A stretch of DNA of 64,000 bases from Hyphomicrobiales bacterium (GTDB lineage Bacteria > Pseudomonadota > Alphaproteobacteria > Rhizobiales > Rhizobiaceae), in assembly GCA_900469955.1 (NCBI GenBank), contig UBYX01000015.1, forward strand, positions 144,414-208,413. Reading direction: 5' to 3'. Made by a program: the position numbers and the translations under genes. Shown piece by piece: positions 17,899-27,102 of the stretch. A model generated the notes under the pieces. It had not been told where the DNA came from. It worked only from the letters and a program-made list of their open reading frames with translations, and ran no database searches. Position 1 is the first letter of the stretch, and each line of letters begins with the position of its first letter.

Positions 17899-18528
17899 TT
17901 ACTTCGTGCCATACATGCGGTCGCCGGCATCTCCGAGCCCGGGAACGATATACCCCTTCTCGTTGAGGTGGCTGTCGATCGAGGCTGTGTAGATCTTCAC
18001 ATCCGGATGCACCGCCTGAAAGTTCTTGAGACCTTCCGGCGCAGCCAGCAGGCAGAGGAAGCGGATATTGTGCGCGCCGCGCTCCTTCAGCTTGTCCACG
18101 GCCGCGATCGAGGAATTGCCGGTTGCAAGCATCGGGTCCACCACGATGACAAGTCGTTCCGCAATATCTTCAGGTGCCTTGAAGTAGTATTCCACCGGCT
18201 GCAGCGTCTCATGGTCGCGATAGACGCCGATATGCGAGACGCGGGCGGAGGGCACGAGATCCAGCATGCCTTCGAGCAAGCCGTTGCCGGCACGCAGGAT
18301 GGAGGCGAAGACAAGCTTCTTGCCCTCGAGGATCGGCGCCTGCATCTCGACGAGCGGCGTCTCGATCGTTTCATAGGTGAGTTCGAGGTCGCGCGTTACC
18401 TCGTAGCAGAGCAGGGTCGAGATCTCGCGCAGCAGCCGCCGAAAGCCGGCGGTTGAGGTTTCCTTCTTGCGCATGATCGTCAGCTTGTGCTGCACCAGCG
18501 GGTGATCGATGACAGTGACGCCGTTCAT
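17899..18528 (-). CDS. upp: Uracil phosphoribosyltransferase
   Basis: Upp makes UMP from uracil and PRPP, recovering the base released by uridine/deoxyuridine phosphorolysis. The protein has 209 residues, as expected. The PRPP-binding loop [15 protein letters not shown] is at about 129-143, and the uracil-binding C-terminus ends [14 protein letters not shown]. It is the last gene of a minus-strand run after deoB and add, 94 bp downstream of add's stop. Confidence 0.96.
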   Translation of the reverse strand: MNGVTVIDHPLVQHKLTIMRKKETSTAGFRRLLREISTLLCYEVTRDLELTYETIETPLVEMQAPILEGKKLVFASILRAGNGLLEGMLDLVPSARVSHIGVYRDHETLQPVEYYFKAPEDIAERLVIVVDPMLATGNSSIAAVDKLKERGAHNIRFLCLLAAPEGLKNFQAVHPDVKIYTASIDSHLNEKGYIVPGLGDAGDRMYGTK

Positions 18529-18622
18529 GAGCTTCCCTCGTTGTTGCCTGTCTCTTCTTTTGAGGAAAAAGCCGCGTTCTGCAACCCATCAGGTGCGTTT
18601 GACGGCCTCATCCCCAATCGCC

Positions 18623-19612
18623 TCACGTCAAGCTAGCCCCGGCGTCGAACCGGGAAAGCAGGCGTGACCGCGTTCCGTCGTCAACAAAGGCCGCCTCAAG
18701 CGCCGTCCGGGTCATGGCATCGATCTCTGCATCGGACATTCCCATTTCCTTCGACGCGATTTCGTATTCGCGGGCGAGCGACGTATGGAAAAAGGGCGGG
18801 TCGTCGGAATTGAGGCAAACGCGCACCCCGGCAGCCTTGAGCTGTTTCAGAGGATGGCGATCGAAGTCGGGAAAGACCTTGAGCGCAATATTCGAGCCGG
18901 GGCAGACTTCCAAGACCGTGCCAAGTTCTGCGAGACGCTCCACCAGGGCGGGGTCTTCGATCGCACGAACACCATGGCCGATGCGGGATGGTTTCACGAG
19001 ATCGAGTGCGTCTGAAACGCTGAAAGGCCCGCAGACCTCGCCCGCGTGGATGGTGAGGCCAAGCCCTGCGTCGCGGGCGATATCGAAGGCACGGGCATAG
19101 TCGGCAACCCGCCCCATACGCTCTTCGCCTGCCATATTGAAGCCGGTTACCAGCGGGTTCTTGGCATCAGCGGCATATTGCGCGGCCGAAATGACCCGGT
19201 CGGGTCCAAAATGCCGTTCGCCGGTAACGATGATGCGCGCCTCTATGCCCGACTTCTCGCGTGCGGCGTGGATGCCGTCGCAGATGCCGGAAAGGTAGGC
19301 GTCGGCCCCGAGGCCGATGCGGTCGCCGTGATCCGGCGAAACGATGATCTCGCTGTAGATCGTGTTCGCGGCCGCAAGCTCGAGGAGATAGGACTCCGTC
19401 AGCAGAGCATAGTCCGCAGCCGTCCTGAAGAGCGCGGCCACTGCATCATAACAAACGAGAAATTCGGCGAAGTCGGACCACTTGTAGGCGCCGTCTTGCA
19501 GGATGTGACTGGTGTCGACGGCGTATTTCCGAGCCTGAGCTTCGGCAAGCGCAGGCGGCGCAGCGCCTTCGATATGGCAGTGGATCTCGGCTTTCAAAAG
19601 ATGCGCCGTCAC
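18623..19612 (-). CDS. add: Adenosine deaminase
   Basis: This 329-residue metal-dependent hydrolase deaminates adenosine and deoxyadenosine to inosine and deoxyinosine, the substrates of the PNP encoded 4 kb away. The zinc motif is H11-C-H13 (AEIHCHIEG). Further ligands are in LTIHAGE and LNSDDPPFF, and the catalytic region reads RIGHGVRA. The start is GTG at 19612, which overlaps the deoB stop in a GTGA arrangement. Longer in-frame openings upstream lie inside deoB and are rejected. Confidence 0.93.
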   Translation of the reverse strand: MTAHLLKAEIHCHIEGAAPPALAEAQARKYAVDTSHILQDGAYKWSDFAEFLVCYDAVAALFRTAADYALLTESYLLELAAANTIYSEIIVSPDHGDRIGLGADAYLSGICDGIHAAREKSGIEARIIVTGERHFGPDRVISAAQYAADAKNPLVTGFNMAGEERMGRVADYARAFDIARDAGLGLTIHAGEVCGPFSVSDALDLVKPSRIGHGVRAIEDPALVERLAELGTVLEVCPGSNIALKVFPDFDRHPLKQLKAAGVRVCLNSDDPPFFHTSLAREYEIASKEMGMSDAEIDAMTRTALEAAFVDDGTRSRLLSRFDAGASLT

Positions 19613-20829
19613 AGGAAGCTCCGTCCTTGCTGACCTGGTGGAATGGCCAGATGCTCTGCGATAGTCTCCGCGATATCGGCGTAGGTCGATCGCAACCCGA
19701 TCGAGCGCGACCGGATTCCCGGTCCGAACGCCATGATCGGAACCCGCTCGCGAGTATGGTCGGTGCCGCGCCATGTGGGATCGCAGCCGTGGTCGGCGGT
19801 CAGGATGACGAGATCGCCCGGCTTCAGCCGCCGATGGATATCGGGTAGTGCGAGATCGAAGGCTTCGAGCGCTGCTGCATAACCCGGCACGTCGCGACGA
19901 TGTCCATAGAGCATGTCGAAATCGACGAAATTGGTGAAAACCAGATCGCCGACCGCTGCCTCGTCCATCGCGGCGAGCGTCGCCGCCATCAAGGCGGTGT
20001 TGCCATTGGCCTTGACGACACGGGAAACGCCCTGGTGAGCAAAGATGTCGCCGATCTTGCCGATCGCATGCACCGATCGACCGCCTCGGATCAGCCGGTC
20101 GAGGAGCGTCGGTTCCGGCGGAGGGACGGAAAAGTCGCGCCGGTTGCCGGTGCGCTCGAACGTTCCCGCCGTCTCGCCGACAAAAGGCCGGGCGATCACT
20201 CGTCCGATATTCAGCGGATCGAGCAATTCGCGGACGACCTGGCAGAGCGAGATCAGCCGGTCGAGACCGAAATGATGTTCATGGGCGGCGATCTGGAACA
20301 CGGAATCGCTCGACGTGTAGCAGATCGGTTTGCCGGTCTGGATATGCTCTTCGCCGAACTCAGCGATAATCTCGGTGCCGGACGCGTGGCAGTTGCCGAG
20401 GATGCCCGGAATATCACCTTCCCGACAGATGGCTTCCACTAACTCCGGAGGAAAGGCATCGCCCTCGCTGGGGAAATAACCCCAGTCGAACATGACGGGC
20501 GTGCCGGCGATTTCCCAATGCCCCGAAGGCGTGTCTTTTCCGCGGGAAACCTCGTCCGCCGCTCCGAACAGGCCGAAGATCCGCTCCGGCATAGGCATTC
20601 CGGCGGGATAGTCACCGCTGGCGAGCCTGGCGATTTCGAGAAGGCCGAGCGCCGACATGTTGGGCAGATGCAGCGGGCCTTGTCGAAGGCCCACGCGGTC
20701 GCCAACTCCGGCTGCGCAGAATTCCGCGATATGGCCGAGGGTGTTGGAGCCCAGATCGCCATAGGCATCGGCGTCCCGCGCGCCGCCAACGCCAAAGGAG
20801 TCAAGAACAAACAGAAAGGCACGAGCCAT
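19609..20829 (-). CDS. deoB: Phosphopentomutase
   Basis: DeoB moves phosphate between C1 and C5 of ribose and deoxyribose, linking the phosphorylases to DeoC. The 406 residues show the alkaline-phosphatase superfamily metal sites: [16 protein letters not shown] at 9-24, [12 protein letters not shown] mid-protein (with the phospho-acceptor region), and [18 protein letters not shown] near the C-terminus. It is the first gene of the deoB-add-upp unit and is translationally coupled to add. Confidence 0.96.
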   Translation of the reverse strand: MARAFLFVLDSFGVGGARDADAYGDLGSNTLGHIAEFCAAGVGDRVGLRQGPLHLPNMSALGLLEIARLASGDYPAGMPMPERIFGLFGAADEVSRGKDTPSGHWEIAGTPVMFDWGYFPSEGDAFPPELVEAICREGDIPGILGNCHASGTEIIAEFGEEHIQTGKPICYTSSDSVFQIAAHEHHFGLDRLISLCQVVRELLDPLNIGRVIARPFVGETAGTFERTGNRRDFSVPPPEPTLLDRLIRGGRSVHAIGKIGDIFAHQGVSRVVKANGNTALMAATLAAMDEAAVGDLVFTNFVDFDMLYGHRRDVPGYAAALEAFDLALPDIHRRLKPGDLVILTADHGCDPTWRGTDHTRERVPIMAFGPGIRSRSIGLRSTYADIAETIAEHLAIPPGQQGRSFL

Positions 20830-20937
20830 CGGTCACCCGGGATATCAAACGCAGTTCACCGGCCTTCGGCCGTGTGGAATCGCGATTCATACAGCCGTGC
20901 CTGCCGCTTGGCAAAGGGGGAAGATGGATGAGGCGCC

Positions 20938-21531
20938 TCAGCAATCCGCGCAGGAGATACTGTTTCCGATTCTCTGACGGTAGAAGTAATCCCGGGCAAT
21001 GGTGATTGTCTTCAGCTCAGACGGCATGAGACCCGACATGAACATCAGAAGGTCGTGGGAAACGGAGACCTCCGAATGGATCAGGAAGGAATTGGGGATG
21101 CGCATCTCCGTCGGAACATCGACCACTGCACCGACCGCATAGGGGCGAGCATCGGTGTCGTCCCAGGACCAGGCCACCTTGGGATTGCCGGCCGCGTCCA
21201 GCGTCACGCCGGTGACACGTATGCTCAGCGCGTTTGGCGCGTATGGCGCAAAAAGACTGGCTGTGACGTCCTCCATCGTCGTGAGGAGGACCTTGTTGAC
21301 GCTTGTCTCGCGCGTCACGAGATCCGCGATCGTACCGGCGCTGCGGGTCACCCGTTTGGAAACGCTGAGACCAAGCGTGATCTCGAAGGACGTGATGTAG
21401 AGACTGAGGAGAAGCGGCGCAATAAGCGCGAATTCGACTGCACCTGCGCCGCGTCGGTCGGCGGCCAGCCGCCTGAGGCGAGCCAGGAAGGTTACGGAAC
21501 GCCGTTGCGGATGCGGATCTTGCGCTTCCAT
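20938..21531 (-). CDS. TadE-like minor pseudopilin
   Basis: This 197-residue protein has a basic N-terminus followed by GAGAVEFALIAPLLLSLYI. That is the TadE-type prepilin-like segment, with a glutamate five residues into the hydrophobic stretch. The remainder is a periplasmic domain ending in two cysteines (ISCADC). Such minor pilins assist Flp pilus assembly with the Tad apparatus encoded next door. The ATG at 21531 and the GTG at 21534 overlap the preceding gene's stop, so the two are co-translated. Confidence 0.85.
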   Translation of the reverse strand: MEAQDPHPQRRSVTFLARLRRLAADRRGAGAVEFALIAPLLLSLYITSFEITLGLSVSKRVTRSAGTIADLVTRETSVNKVLLTTMEDVTASLFAPYAPNALSIRVTGVTLDAAGNPKVAWSWDDTDARPYAVGAVVDVPTEMRIPNSFLIHSEVSVSHDLLMFMSGLMPSELKTITIARDYFYRQRIGNSISCADC

Positions 21532-22136
21532 CACGGGTAATCCTCGTTTCGGAATGTGGCCGTTTCCACGATCAGAAAATAGTTCGGGCGGCCCCCGGAG
21601 GGCCGAACGTTGGTGATGTAAGGCCGAAGCAAATCTGTAACGACATCCCAGCGGTAGTAGGCACGCACCATGTTGATCGTCTTCTGGGCACCCGGCGTAT
21701 AGTTGTTCACCGAAGTCGTATCCAGATCCTGCGACGAATCGAGGGGTATGTCCCCTGGTATGTCAGCGAAGCTCGGAAAACTCCGGACGTCCAATAACAG
21801 CTTGTCGGGCGTCGCTATTTCCTCCTCGCTGCATTTGATCATGATCGAAACTTCGTTGCAGAAGGTTCGCCGGAATGCGGTTCGATCGGTGTTGGCGGCG
21901 GTGATGCTGCCGGTCCTGAGCTTGCGCGCCATCGTATCGACGGCATTGGCGACAAGCTGTTCGCCCGTATAGGCAATGAATGTTTCCAGGATCGCAAAGA
22001 CGATCATGAAATAGGGGATCGCCAACATTGCGAACTCTATGGCCGCCGCACCGTCTCGCGACCTGAATATCCGGCCGAGCTCACCGCCGCGTCTCGCCGG
22101 TACGACCTTTCCAACCTCGTCATGATCCTGGCTCAT
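21531..22136 (-). CDS. TadE-like minor pseudopilin (first of pair)
   Basis: This 201-residue TadE-family protein carries RSRDGAAAIEFAMLAIPYF near residues 25-43, the G/A-A-A-I-E-F pattern recognised by prepilin peptidases. An extended extracytoplasmic domain with two cysteines (FCNEVSIMIKC) follows. It probably works with the second TadE-like protein as minor pilins for the Flp pilus. The ATG at 22136 with GGGAAT upstream is chosen over earlier in-frame codons. Confidence 0.85.
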   Translation of the reverse strand: MSQDHDEVGKVVPARRGGELGRIFRSRDGAAAIEFAMLAIPYFMIVFAILETFIAYTGEQLVANAVDTMARKLRTGSITAANTDRTAFRRTFCNEVSIMIKCSEEEIATPDKLLLDVRSFPSFADIPGDIPLDSSQDLDTTSVNNYTPGAQKTINMVRAYYRWDVVTDLLRPYITNVRPSGGRPNYFLIVETATFRNEDYP

Positions 22137-22237
22137 CGATTCCCGCCCACTGCCCGCATTCGAGCCTCGAAATCGTACGGGTCGATTGTTGAGATTCCGT
22201 TGCCGCAAAGGGCACGAGTTTAGTGGTTTGTCTCTGA

Positions 22238-22651
22238 TCAGGGCGCCGCGTTGGTCTTGAACTCGGCATGCTGCTCGCAGTTCGGCGTGCAGGAGAGGAT
22301 TGAGCGTTCGGTCTGCCGGAAGACACGGACGGTATTTCCCTCGTCGATCGAGACGAGGACCCGTTCGTCTGCGATCGCGTTTCCTTCCGCATCCAGAAGT
22401 ACGAGATTGGTCGTCCCGAAGCTGCGGCCAGTGACCACGATGGTGGTGGAATCGGCAACAGTGGCGTCCGCCACATTGGAGTTGCCGACAATGACCTTGC
22501 TCACTGGCCGGTCGAGCCTCAATACGCGAGCGTGATTCATGAAGACGCGTAGAAGATCGCCTTCCTCCTGCGCCAGCACATTTCCCGTAGCCGCCACAAA
22601 GACGAGGCCGCAGGCGGCGGCGAGTCGGACCATGACGCGACGGAACAGCAT
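22238..22651 (-). CDS. Stand-alone secretin N-terminal-domain protein (pilus assembly)
   Basis: This 137-residue exported protein has a signal peptide (about 1-27, ending VLA-QE). The rest is a single domain resembling the N-terminal pilus/secretin domain of CpaC: LDRPVSKVIVGNSNVADATV, then TGRSFGTTNLVLLDAEGN. The full secretin encoded at 24785 starts with the same kind of domain (LVVDLPSDAHDILVADPTMADAV). This copy has no secretin barrel, so it may be a periplasmic accessory of the secretin. It leads the divergent minor-pilin unit. Confidence 0.82.
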   Translation of the reverse strand: MLFRRVMVRLAAACGLVFVAATGNVLAQEEGDLLRVFMNHARVLRLDRPVSKVIVGNSNVADATVADSTTIVVTGRSFGTTNLVLLDAEGNAIADERVLVSIDEGNTVRVFRQTERSILSCTPNCEQHAEFKTNAAP

Positions 22652-23049
22652 TGTGGGCAGCCTTTGGATGCGGTTGTATCGCTCAAGAATGGATGCGATT
22701 GGTGAACGAACGGTTAAACGCCACAACGACTGGCCTTTTTATCCGATATTAACCTCATCTACTGGCGATGCCTCCGGCATTTGCGGCGTTACTACCAGGC
22801 AAGAATGCCGTTAAGGCTTTGCGCGACAGGGAATATTAGTGGTCTCCAGCGCCACTGAATATTGTTCAAATACTATCTTGTTGCTGACCTCTTCATTTAC
22901 CATTCCTTCCGCCAACCTTCCATTAACGGATTGATAACGCTCTTCCTTAAGCGCTTGGCAATCGTCCCTCTGTAGATTGCTGCCATCCGAACAACGGAAA
23001 ACAGTTGTCGGGAAGTGCTGAACAACAAGTTGTGGAGTAGGAGAGTTCC
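22652..23049. other. Divergent promoter region between pilin gene and minor-pilin unit
   Basis: These 398 bp hold no credible gene and separate the plus-strand pilin operon from the minus-strand minor-pilin unit, so both promoters must lie here. It is more AT-rich than its surroundings, with several TTAA-containing words (for example near 22713, 22748 and 22922). The pilin has a good GTAGGAGAG site just before its ATG. I could not fix the promoter elements with confidence. Confidence 0.6.
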
Positions 23050-23232
23050 ATGTCCAAGATTTTCGCTCGTTTTCTGAAGGATGAGTCCGGCGCGACCGCC
23101 ATCGAGTATGGTCTCATCGCGGCCCTCATTTCCGTTGCTCTGATCGCTGGTGCAACCACGCTCGGCAATTCGCTGGAAAATACCTTCACTAAGATCTCGA
23201 CCAAGATGACCACTGCTGAAGGAAATATGTGA
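23050..23232 (+). CDS. Flp/Fap family type IVb pilin
   Basis: This is the 60-residue major pilin of the Tad system. A short basic leader (MSKIFARFLKDESG) is predicted to be cut by the prepilin peptidase after G14. That leaves ATAIEYGLIAALISVALIAG with the conserved glutamate at mature position 5 and the adjacent tyrosine. The polymer forms the thin Flp pilus used for adhesion. A hairpin follows the gene and would allow much higher pilin mRNA than downstream assembly genes. It corresponds to ctpA/pilA in related rhizobia. Confidence 0.95.
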   Translation: MSKIFARFLKDESGATAIEYGLIAALISVALIAGATTLGNSLENTFTKISTKMTTAEGNM

Positions 23233-23270
23233 CGGCGGGCTTTTCGCTTTTACATGTCGCTGCTTGCAAG

Positions 23271-23288
23271 GCCGCCACGGGCGGCTTT
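23271..23288 (+). terminator. Probable partial terminator after the pilin gene
   Basis: GCCGCC (23271-23276) pairs with GGCGGC (23280-23285) around ACG, followed by TTT and further on GTGTTTTTG. The stem is short but GC-rich and lies 38 bp after the pilin stop, where attenuation would give excess pilin over assembly proteins. Confidence 0.5.
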
Positions 23289-23336
23289 GCGTGTTTTTGC
23301 GTGTAGCATTTGGGCTGGCGCAGGCGAGGTGAGTGA

Positions 23337-23861
23337 ATGATAGGGGTGACAATCGCAGCTTTAACTCTCGTCGCACTTCCTCTCGGGCTGGCGATGGCAG
23401 CCATCAGCGACCTCGCGACGATGACGATCCCAAATCGGATTTCAGCCGCCCTTGTCGTAGGTTATCTCCTTCTCGCTCCCCTCTCGGGTCTTCCATGGGC
23501 TGAAATCGGTCTGAGTCTCCTTGCGGGCCTTGCCGTCTTTGCGATTTGTTTTGCATTTTTCGCGCTGAACGTGATGGGCGGTGGGGATGCCAAGCTTCTG
23601 ACGGCGGCGGCTGTCTGGTACGGTTACGACCATTCGCTTCTGGCCTTCCTTGCGACCGTCGGCTTCGTCGGCGGCGCGGTGACCGTTGTCATCCTTCTTC
23701 TTCGCTCGCAGGCAAACTCCGTCATGGCAATGGGAATCCCCCTGCCAGCCTCGCTGGTTACCGCCAAGAAAATACCTTACGGCATTGCCATAGCGATCGC
23801 GGGTTTCCTGACATTTCACCAGGCTCCCATCTATTCAATGGCAACAAAAGCTTTCTACTGA
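23337..23861 (+). CDS. cpaA: Prepilin peptidase, CpaA/TadV type
   Basis: This 174-residue inner-membrane aspartyl protease removes the leader of Flp pilin and TadE-like pseudopilins. It has the two catalytic aspartates of the A24 family: D25 (AISDLATMTIPN) and D84 in the GxGD-type motif MGGGDAKLL. About five or six hydrophobic helices surround them. It lacks the methylase domain of larger PilD enzymes, as usual for Tad systems. It lies 104 bp after the pilin gene on the same strand. Confidence 0.92.
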   Translation: MIGVTIAALTLVALPLGLAMAAISDLATMTIPNRISAALVVGYLLLAPLSGLPWAEIGLSLLAGLAVFAICFAFFALNVMGGGDAKLLTAAAVWYGYDHSLLAFLATVGFVGGAVTVVILLLRSQANSVMAMGIPLPASLVTAKKIPYGIAIAIAGFLTFHQAPIYSMATKAFY

Positions 23862-23966
23862 CGTGAGCTTAGCGGAAACATATTGTTAACCTAAATTGTA
23901 AGCGTCTCATTAACCATAATTACACCATTCACGGCCATTCTTCCGGGGAAGTAGAGTTCCCAAGGA

Positions 23967-24788
23967 ATGACCATGAAGCCCACCCGTATCATCATACTCG
24001 CGGTCGCCGTAGTGGCCGCAGGTCTGGCAGGCCTGCTGGCCGTACGGCTGGCGGGCGATAAGGGTCCCGAACTTGTCGAGACCGTGATCAAGCGCGAACC
24101 CACGGTCAAGGTTCTGGTTTCATCTGAAAATCTACCGGTCGGCAGCCGCCTGAACGCAAAGGCGATGGAATGGCTTCCATGGCCGAAAGATGGCGTGGTG
24201 GAAGGCTTCATCACCGCCGACAAGCGCCCCGAGGCGATCACCGAACTTGAGGGCGCGGTAGTGCGCATGCCCATGTTCAAGGGTGAACCGCTTCGCGCCG
24301 AAAAGGTTGCAGATTCTTCCAGCCGGGTCATGTCGTCGCTTCTGCCTGCCGGCAAACGGGCCGTGGCGACCGAAATTTCTGTCTCCACCGGCGCCGGCGG
24401 CTTCGTACTCCCGAACGACCGCGTCGACATTATCATGGTGCGGGAAAACAAGGATGACGGCCGTTACATTACGGAAAACATCCTGAACAATATCCGCGTG
24501 CTCGCAATCGACCAGCAGATTCAGGAAACAGAAGACGGCAAGAAGGCGGTTGTCGGTACGACCGCGACGCTCGAACTGACGCCGGACCAGGCCCAGGTCA
24601 TCGCCGTTTCCCAGCAGATGGCCGAACGTCTCACTCTTGCCTTGCGCTCGGTCGCCGATTCCCAGGAAGCGGATACGGCGGCTGCCGATTACCTCCTGCA
24701 CGGCCGGGACCGCAAAGCGGATGTACAGGTCATCAAATCAGGCTCGATCGTCAAAAGCACAGCCGCGACGCAGGCGCCAGCGCAATGA
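23967..24788 (+). CDS. cpaB: Flp pilus assembly protein CpaB (RcpC)
   Basis: This 273-residue protein has an N-terminal membrane anchor (RIIILAVAVVAAGLAGLLAV) and a SAF domain (LVSSENLPVGSRLNAKAM, about 50-110). A periplasmic region containing FVLPNDRVDIIMV follows. CpaB works in the periplasm with the secretin during Flp pilus export. It is the first gene of a tight cpaB-tadC run and overlaps cpaC by 4 bp. Two TTAACC words lie in the 105-bp gap upstream. Confidence 0.93.
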   Translation: MTMKPTRIIILAVAVVAAGLAGLLAVRLAGDKGPELVETVIKREPTVKVLVSSENLPVGSRLNAKAMEWLPWPKDGVVEGFITADKRPEAITELEGAVVRMPMFKGEPLRAEKVADSSSRVMSSLLPAGKRAVATEISVSTGAGGFVLPNDRVDIIMVRENKDDGRYITENILNNIRVLAIDQQIQETEDGKKAVVGTTATLELTPDQAQVIAVSQQMAERLTLALRSVADSQEADTAAADYLLHGRDRKADVQVIKSGSIVKSTAATQAPAQ

Positions 24789-26353
24789 ACGGAGCGGATC
24801 AAGTGAGCACTCTGAAGCGGAAAATTCGTAGCTCGGCAGCGGCGGTCATGGCCTTTTGCCTCGCCTTTTCCGGCGTTCCGGCCGCGGTTGCCCCCCTTAA
24901 CTTCACCTCTGCGGAAGCTCAGGCTGCCGATGCCAGCGTCATTCGTATCACGGAAGGCGGGCCAGGAGTCCGCAAGCGCCTAGAACTTGGCCTCAACAAG
25001 GCCCTCGTCGTTGACCTGCCGTCGGATGCCCACGACATCCTTGTCGCGGATCCGACCATGGCCGATGCCGTGACCCGCACTTCGCGGCGGATTTATCTTT
25101 TTGGTAAAATGGTGGGCCAGACCAATATCTTCGTGTTTGGATCGCATGGCGAGGAAATCGTCAGCCTGGATGTGGAAATCGAGCGCGACATCGCCGGCCT
25201 CCAGCTCAACCTTCGCAGGTTCCTGCCGGAATCCGACATCAAGGTGGAGATCATCTCCGACAACGTTGTCTTGTCCGGCACCGTTCGGACACCACAGGAT
25301 TCAGCCCAGGCGGAAAAGCTCACCAAAGCCTTCCTGAAAGGCGGTGAAGCAACGACCCGCAGCATTACGGTCGAGGGTAGCGATGGCGGCACAGGTGATA
25401 TCTTCGCCGAAGACCGCCAGCAGTCGCAGATCGTCAACCTCCTGACGATCGAGGGCGAGGATCAGGTGACGTTGAAGGTCACGGTAGCCGAAGTCAGCCG
25501 ACAAGTGTTGAAGCAACTGGGCTTTAATGGGTCCGTTTCCGGACATGCGGGTTCGATCGCGTTCTCCAACCCGTCCAACCTAGGTAATGCTGTCGGGACA
25601 TTTGGCACCGGGGTGCTCGGAGGCACGGTCGGCAACACGTTCCTCGCTACTTACATGAACGCTATGGAACAGGCAGGCGTCATGCGCACTCTAGCAGAGC
25701 CGAGCCTCACGGCAATCTCCGGTCAGCAGGCGAAGTTTTATGTTGGCGGCGAGTTTCGCCTCCCTTCTGAACAAGAAGTTTCCGTGGATGAAGAAGGAAC
25801 ATCCGTCGAGCGCACTGTCTCGTCGGTAGACTACGGCATTGAGCTCAATTTCAAACCGGTCGTCCTGTCACCTGGTCGCATTAGCCTGAACATCGAAACC
25901 AATGTGTCCGAACCGACCTATGAAGGGTCAACCACTACAGGCAACGGCGTTGCGCAACGGGTTCCGGGCATGACGTACATGTCGATCCGCAAACGCGAAG
26001 CCTCCACCACGGTTGAGCTTCCTTCCGGTGGTTCGATCGTGATCGCTGGTCTGGTGCAGGACAATATCCGTCAGGCCATGTCAGGCCTTCCGGGTATGTC
26101 CAAAGTTCCTGTCCTGGGCACGCTCTTCCGCAGCAAGGATTTCGTCCGCAACGAGACCGAACTCGTCATCATCGCGACGCCCTATCTCGTCCGGCCCGTC
26201 GCTCGCAACGAGATTGCCCGTCCGGATGACAATTTCAATCCGGAAAACGATGCCGCCACCTTCTTCCTGAACCGTGTGAACAAGATCTACGGCCGCAAGG
26301 AGCCGGTTGCTACCGGCCAGTACCACGGCGCGGTCGGCTTCATCTACAAGTGA
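24785..26353 (+). CDS. cpaC: Type II/IV secretion system secretin, CpaC (RcpA)
   Basis: This 522-residue outer-membrane secretin forms the pilus exit channel. It has a signal sequence (hydrophobic region about 20-45, AEAQAADA), a pilus-specific N-terminal domain (about 55-130), a BON-like region (about 130-200), then the secretin barrel from about 240. Barrel motifs are LAEPSLTAISGQQAKFYVGGE and VELPSGGSIVIAGLV. The C-terminal stretch includes VPVLGTLFRSKDF, characteristic of secretins. It starts inside an ATGA overlap with cpaB. Confidence 0.95.
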   Translation: MNGADQVSTLKRKIRSSAAAVMAFCLAFSGVPAAVAPLNFTSAEAQAADASVIRITEGGPGVRKRLELGLNKALVVDLPSDAHDILVADPTMADAVTRTSRRIYLFGKMVGQTNIFVFGSHGEEIVSLDVEIERDIAGLQLNLRRFLPESDIKVEIISDNVVLSGTVRTPQDSAQAEKLTKAFLKGGEATTRSITVEGSDGGTGDIFAEDRQQSQIVNLLTIEGEDQVTLKVTVAEVSRQVLKQLGFNGSVSGHAGSIAFSNPSNLGNAVGTFGTGVLGGTVGNTFLATYMNAMEQAGVMRTLAEPSLTAISGQQAKFYVGGEFRLPSEQEVSVDEEGTSVERTVSSVDYGIELNFKPVVLSPGRISLNIETNVSEPTYEGSTTTGNGVAQRVPGMTYMSIRKREASTTVELPSGGSIVIAGLVQDNIRQAMSGLPGMSKVPVLGTLFRSKDFVRNETELVIIATPYLVRPVARNEIARPDDNFNPENDAATFFLNRVNKIYGRKEPVATGQYHGAVGFIYK

Positions 26354-26403
26354 CCCTGGCCATGGAAACGCAAGCAAACACCGCCGCCGAAGGACAGAAT
26401 ACC

Positions 26404-27075
26404 ATGAGCAAGGGCGCAGCCACGTCTCCCCGATACACCATCGCCTCAGCCGCGATGGTCATGGCATCGGCACTTCTCTTGTCGGGTTGCGGCAACAGCC
26501 AACTGACCACCGGCTCCATTCCCGACGACTACCGGACCCGGCACCCCATCGTGCTGGCAGAAGGCGAGCATACGCTCGATATCCCGGTCGCCTCGGGCGA
26601 TGTCCGGTTGTCTATCGGCATGAAGGACACGGTGAAGGGCTTCGCCCAGAGTTTTGCCTCGTCGCCGGCGGGCGTCGTTCAGATGCAGGTGCCTCATGGT
26701 TCCTATAATTCTGGTGCGGCCCAACGTCTGGCGGGAGATATCCGCCGCACCCTGACGACCCACGGCGTCAGGGCCGACAGGATACTGATGAGCAGCTACG
26801 CCGCTTCGCCAAATGGCGATGCTGCGCCGATCCGGCTCGCCTACGTGACGACCAAGGCGATGACGAGCCCCTGTGGAGAGTGGCCCGCCGATCTCTCCGA
26901 CAACACCTTCGGCAACAGGAACTGGTACAATTTCGGCTGTGCGAGCCAGAACAATCTCGCCGCCCAGGTAGCCAACCCGACCGATCTTATCGCCCCGCGC
27001 GGAATGACACCGATCGACGCGACGCAGCGGGCAAAGGTCATCAGCGACTACCGCGGCGAGAAAACCACCAATTGA
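26404..27075 (+). CDS. cpaD: Pilus assembly lipoprotein CpaD
   Basis: This 223-residue predicted lipoprotein has a lipobox LLLSGC at about residues 28-33, followed by the CpaD domain (ERHTLDI-like segment HTLDIPVASGDVRLS and the NNFGC-like region NWYNFGCASQNNLAAQV). CpaD is thought to help localise or stabilise the secretin. The ATG at 26404 has AAGGACA upstream. A GTG at 26350 overlapping the cpaC stop would lengthen the leader before the lipobox and is less likely. Confidence 0.9.
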   Translation: MSKGAATSPRYTIASAAMVMASALLLSGCGNSQLTTGSIPDDYRTRHPIVLAEGEHTLDIPVASGDVRLSIGMKDTVKGFAQSFASSPAGVVQMQVPHGSYNSGAAQRLAGDIRRTLTTHGVRADRILMSSYAASPNGDAAPIRLAYVTTKAMTSPCGEWPADLSDNTFGNRNWYNFGCASQNNLAAQVANPTDLIAPRGMTPIDATQRAKVISDYRGEKTTN

Positions 27076-27102
27076 GCGGATGGCAGTGAGGCGGAGACAA
27101 AG

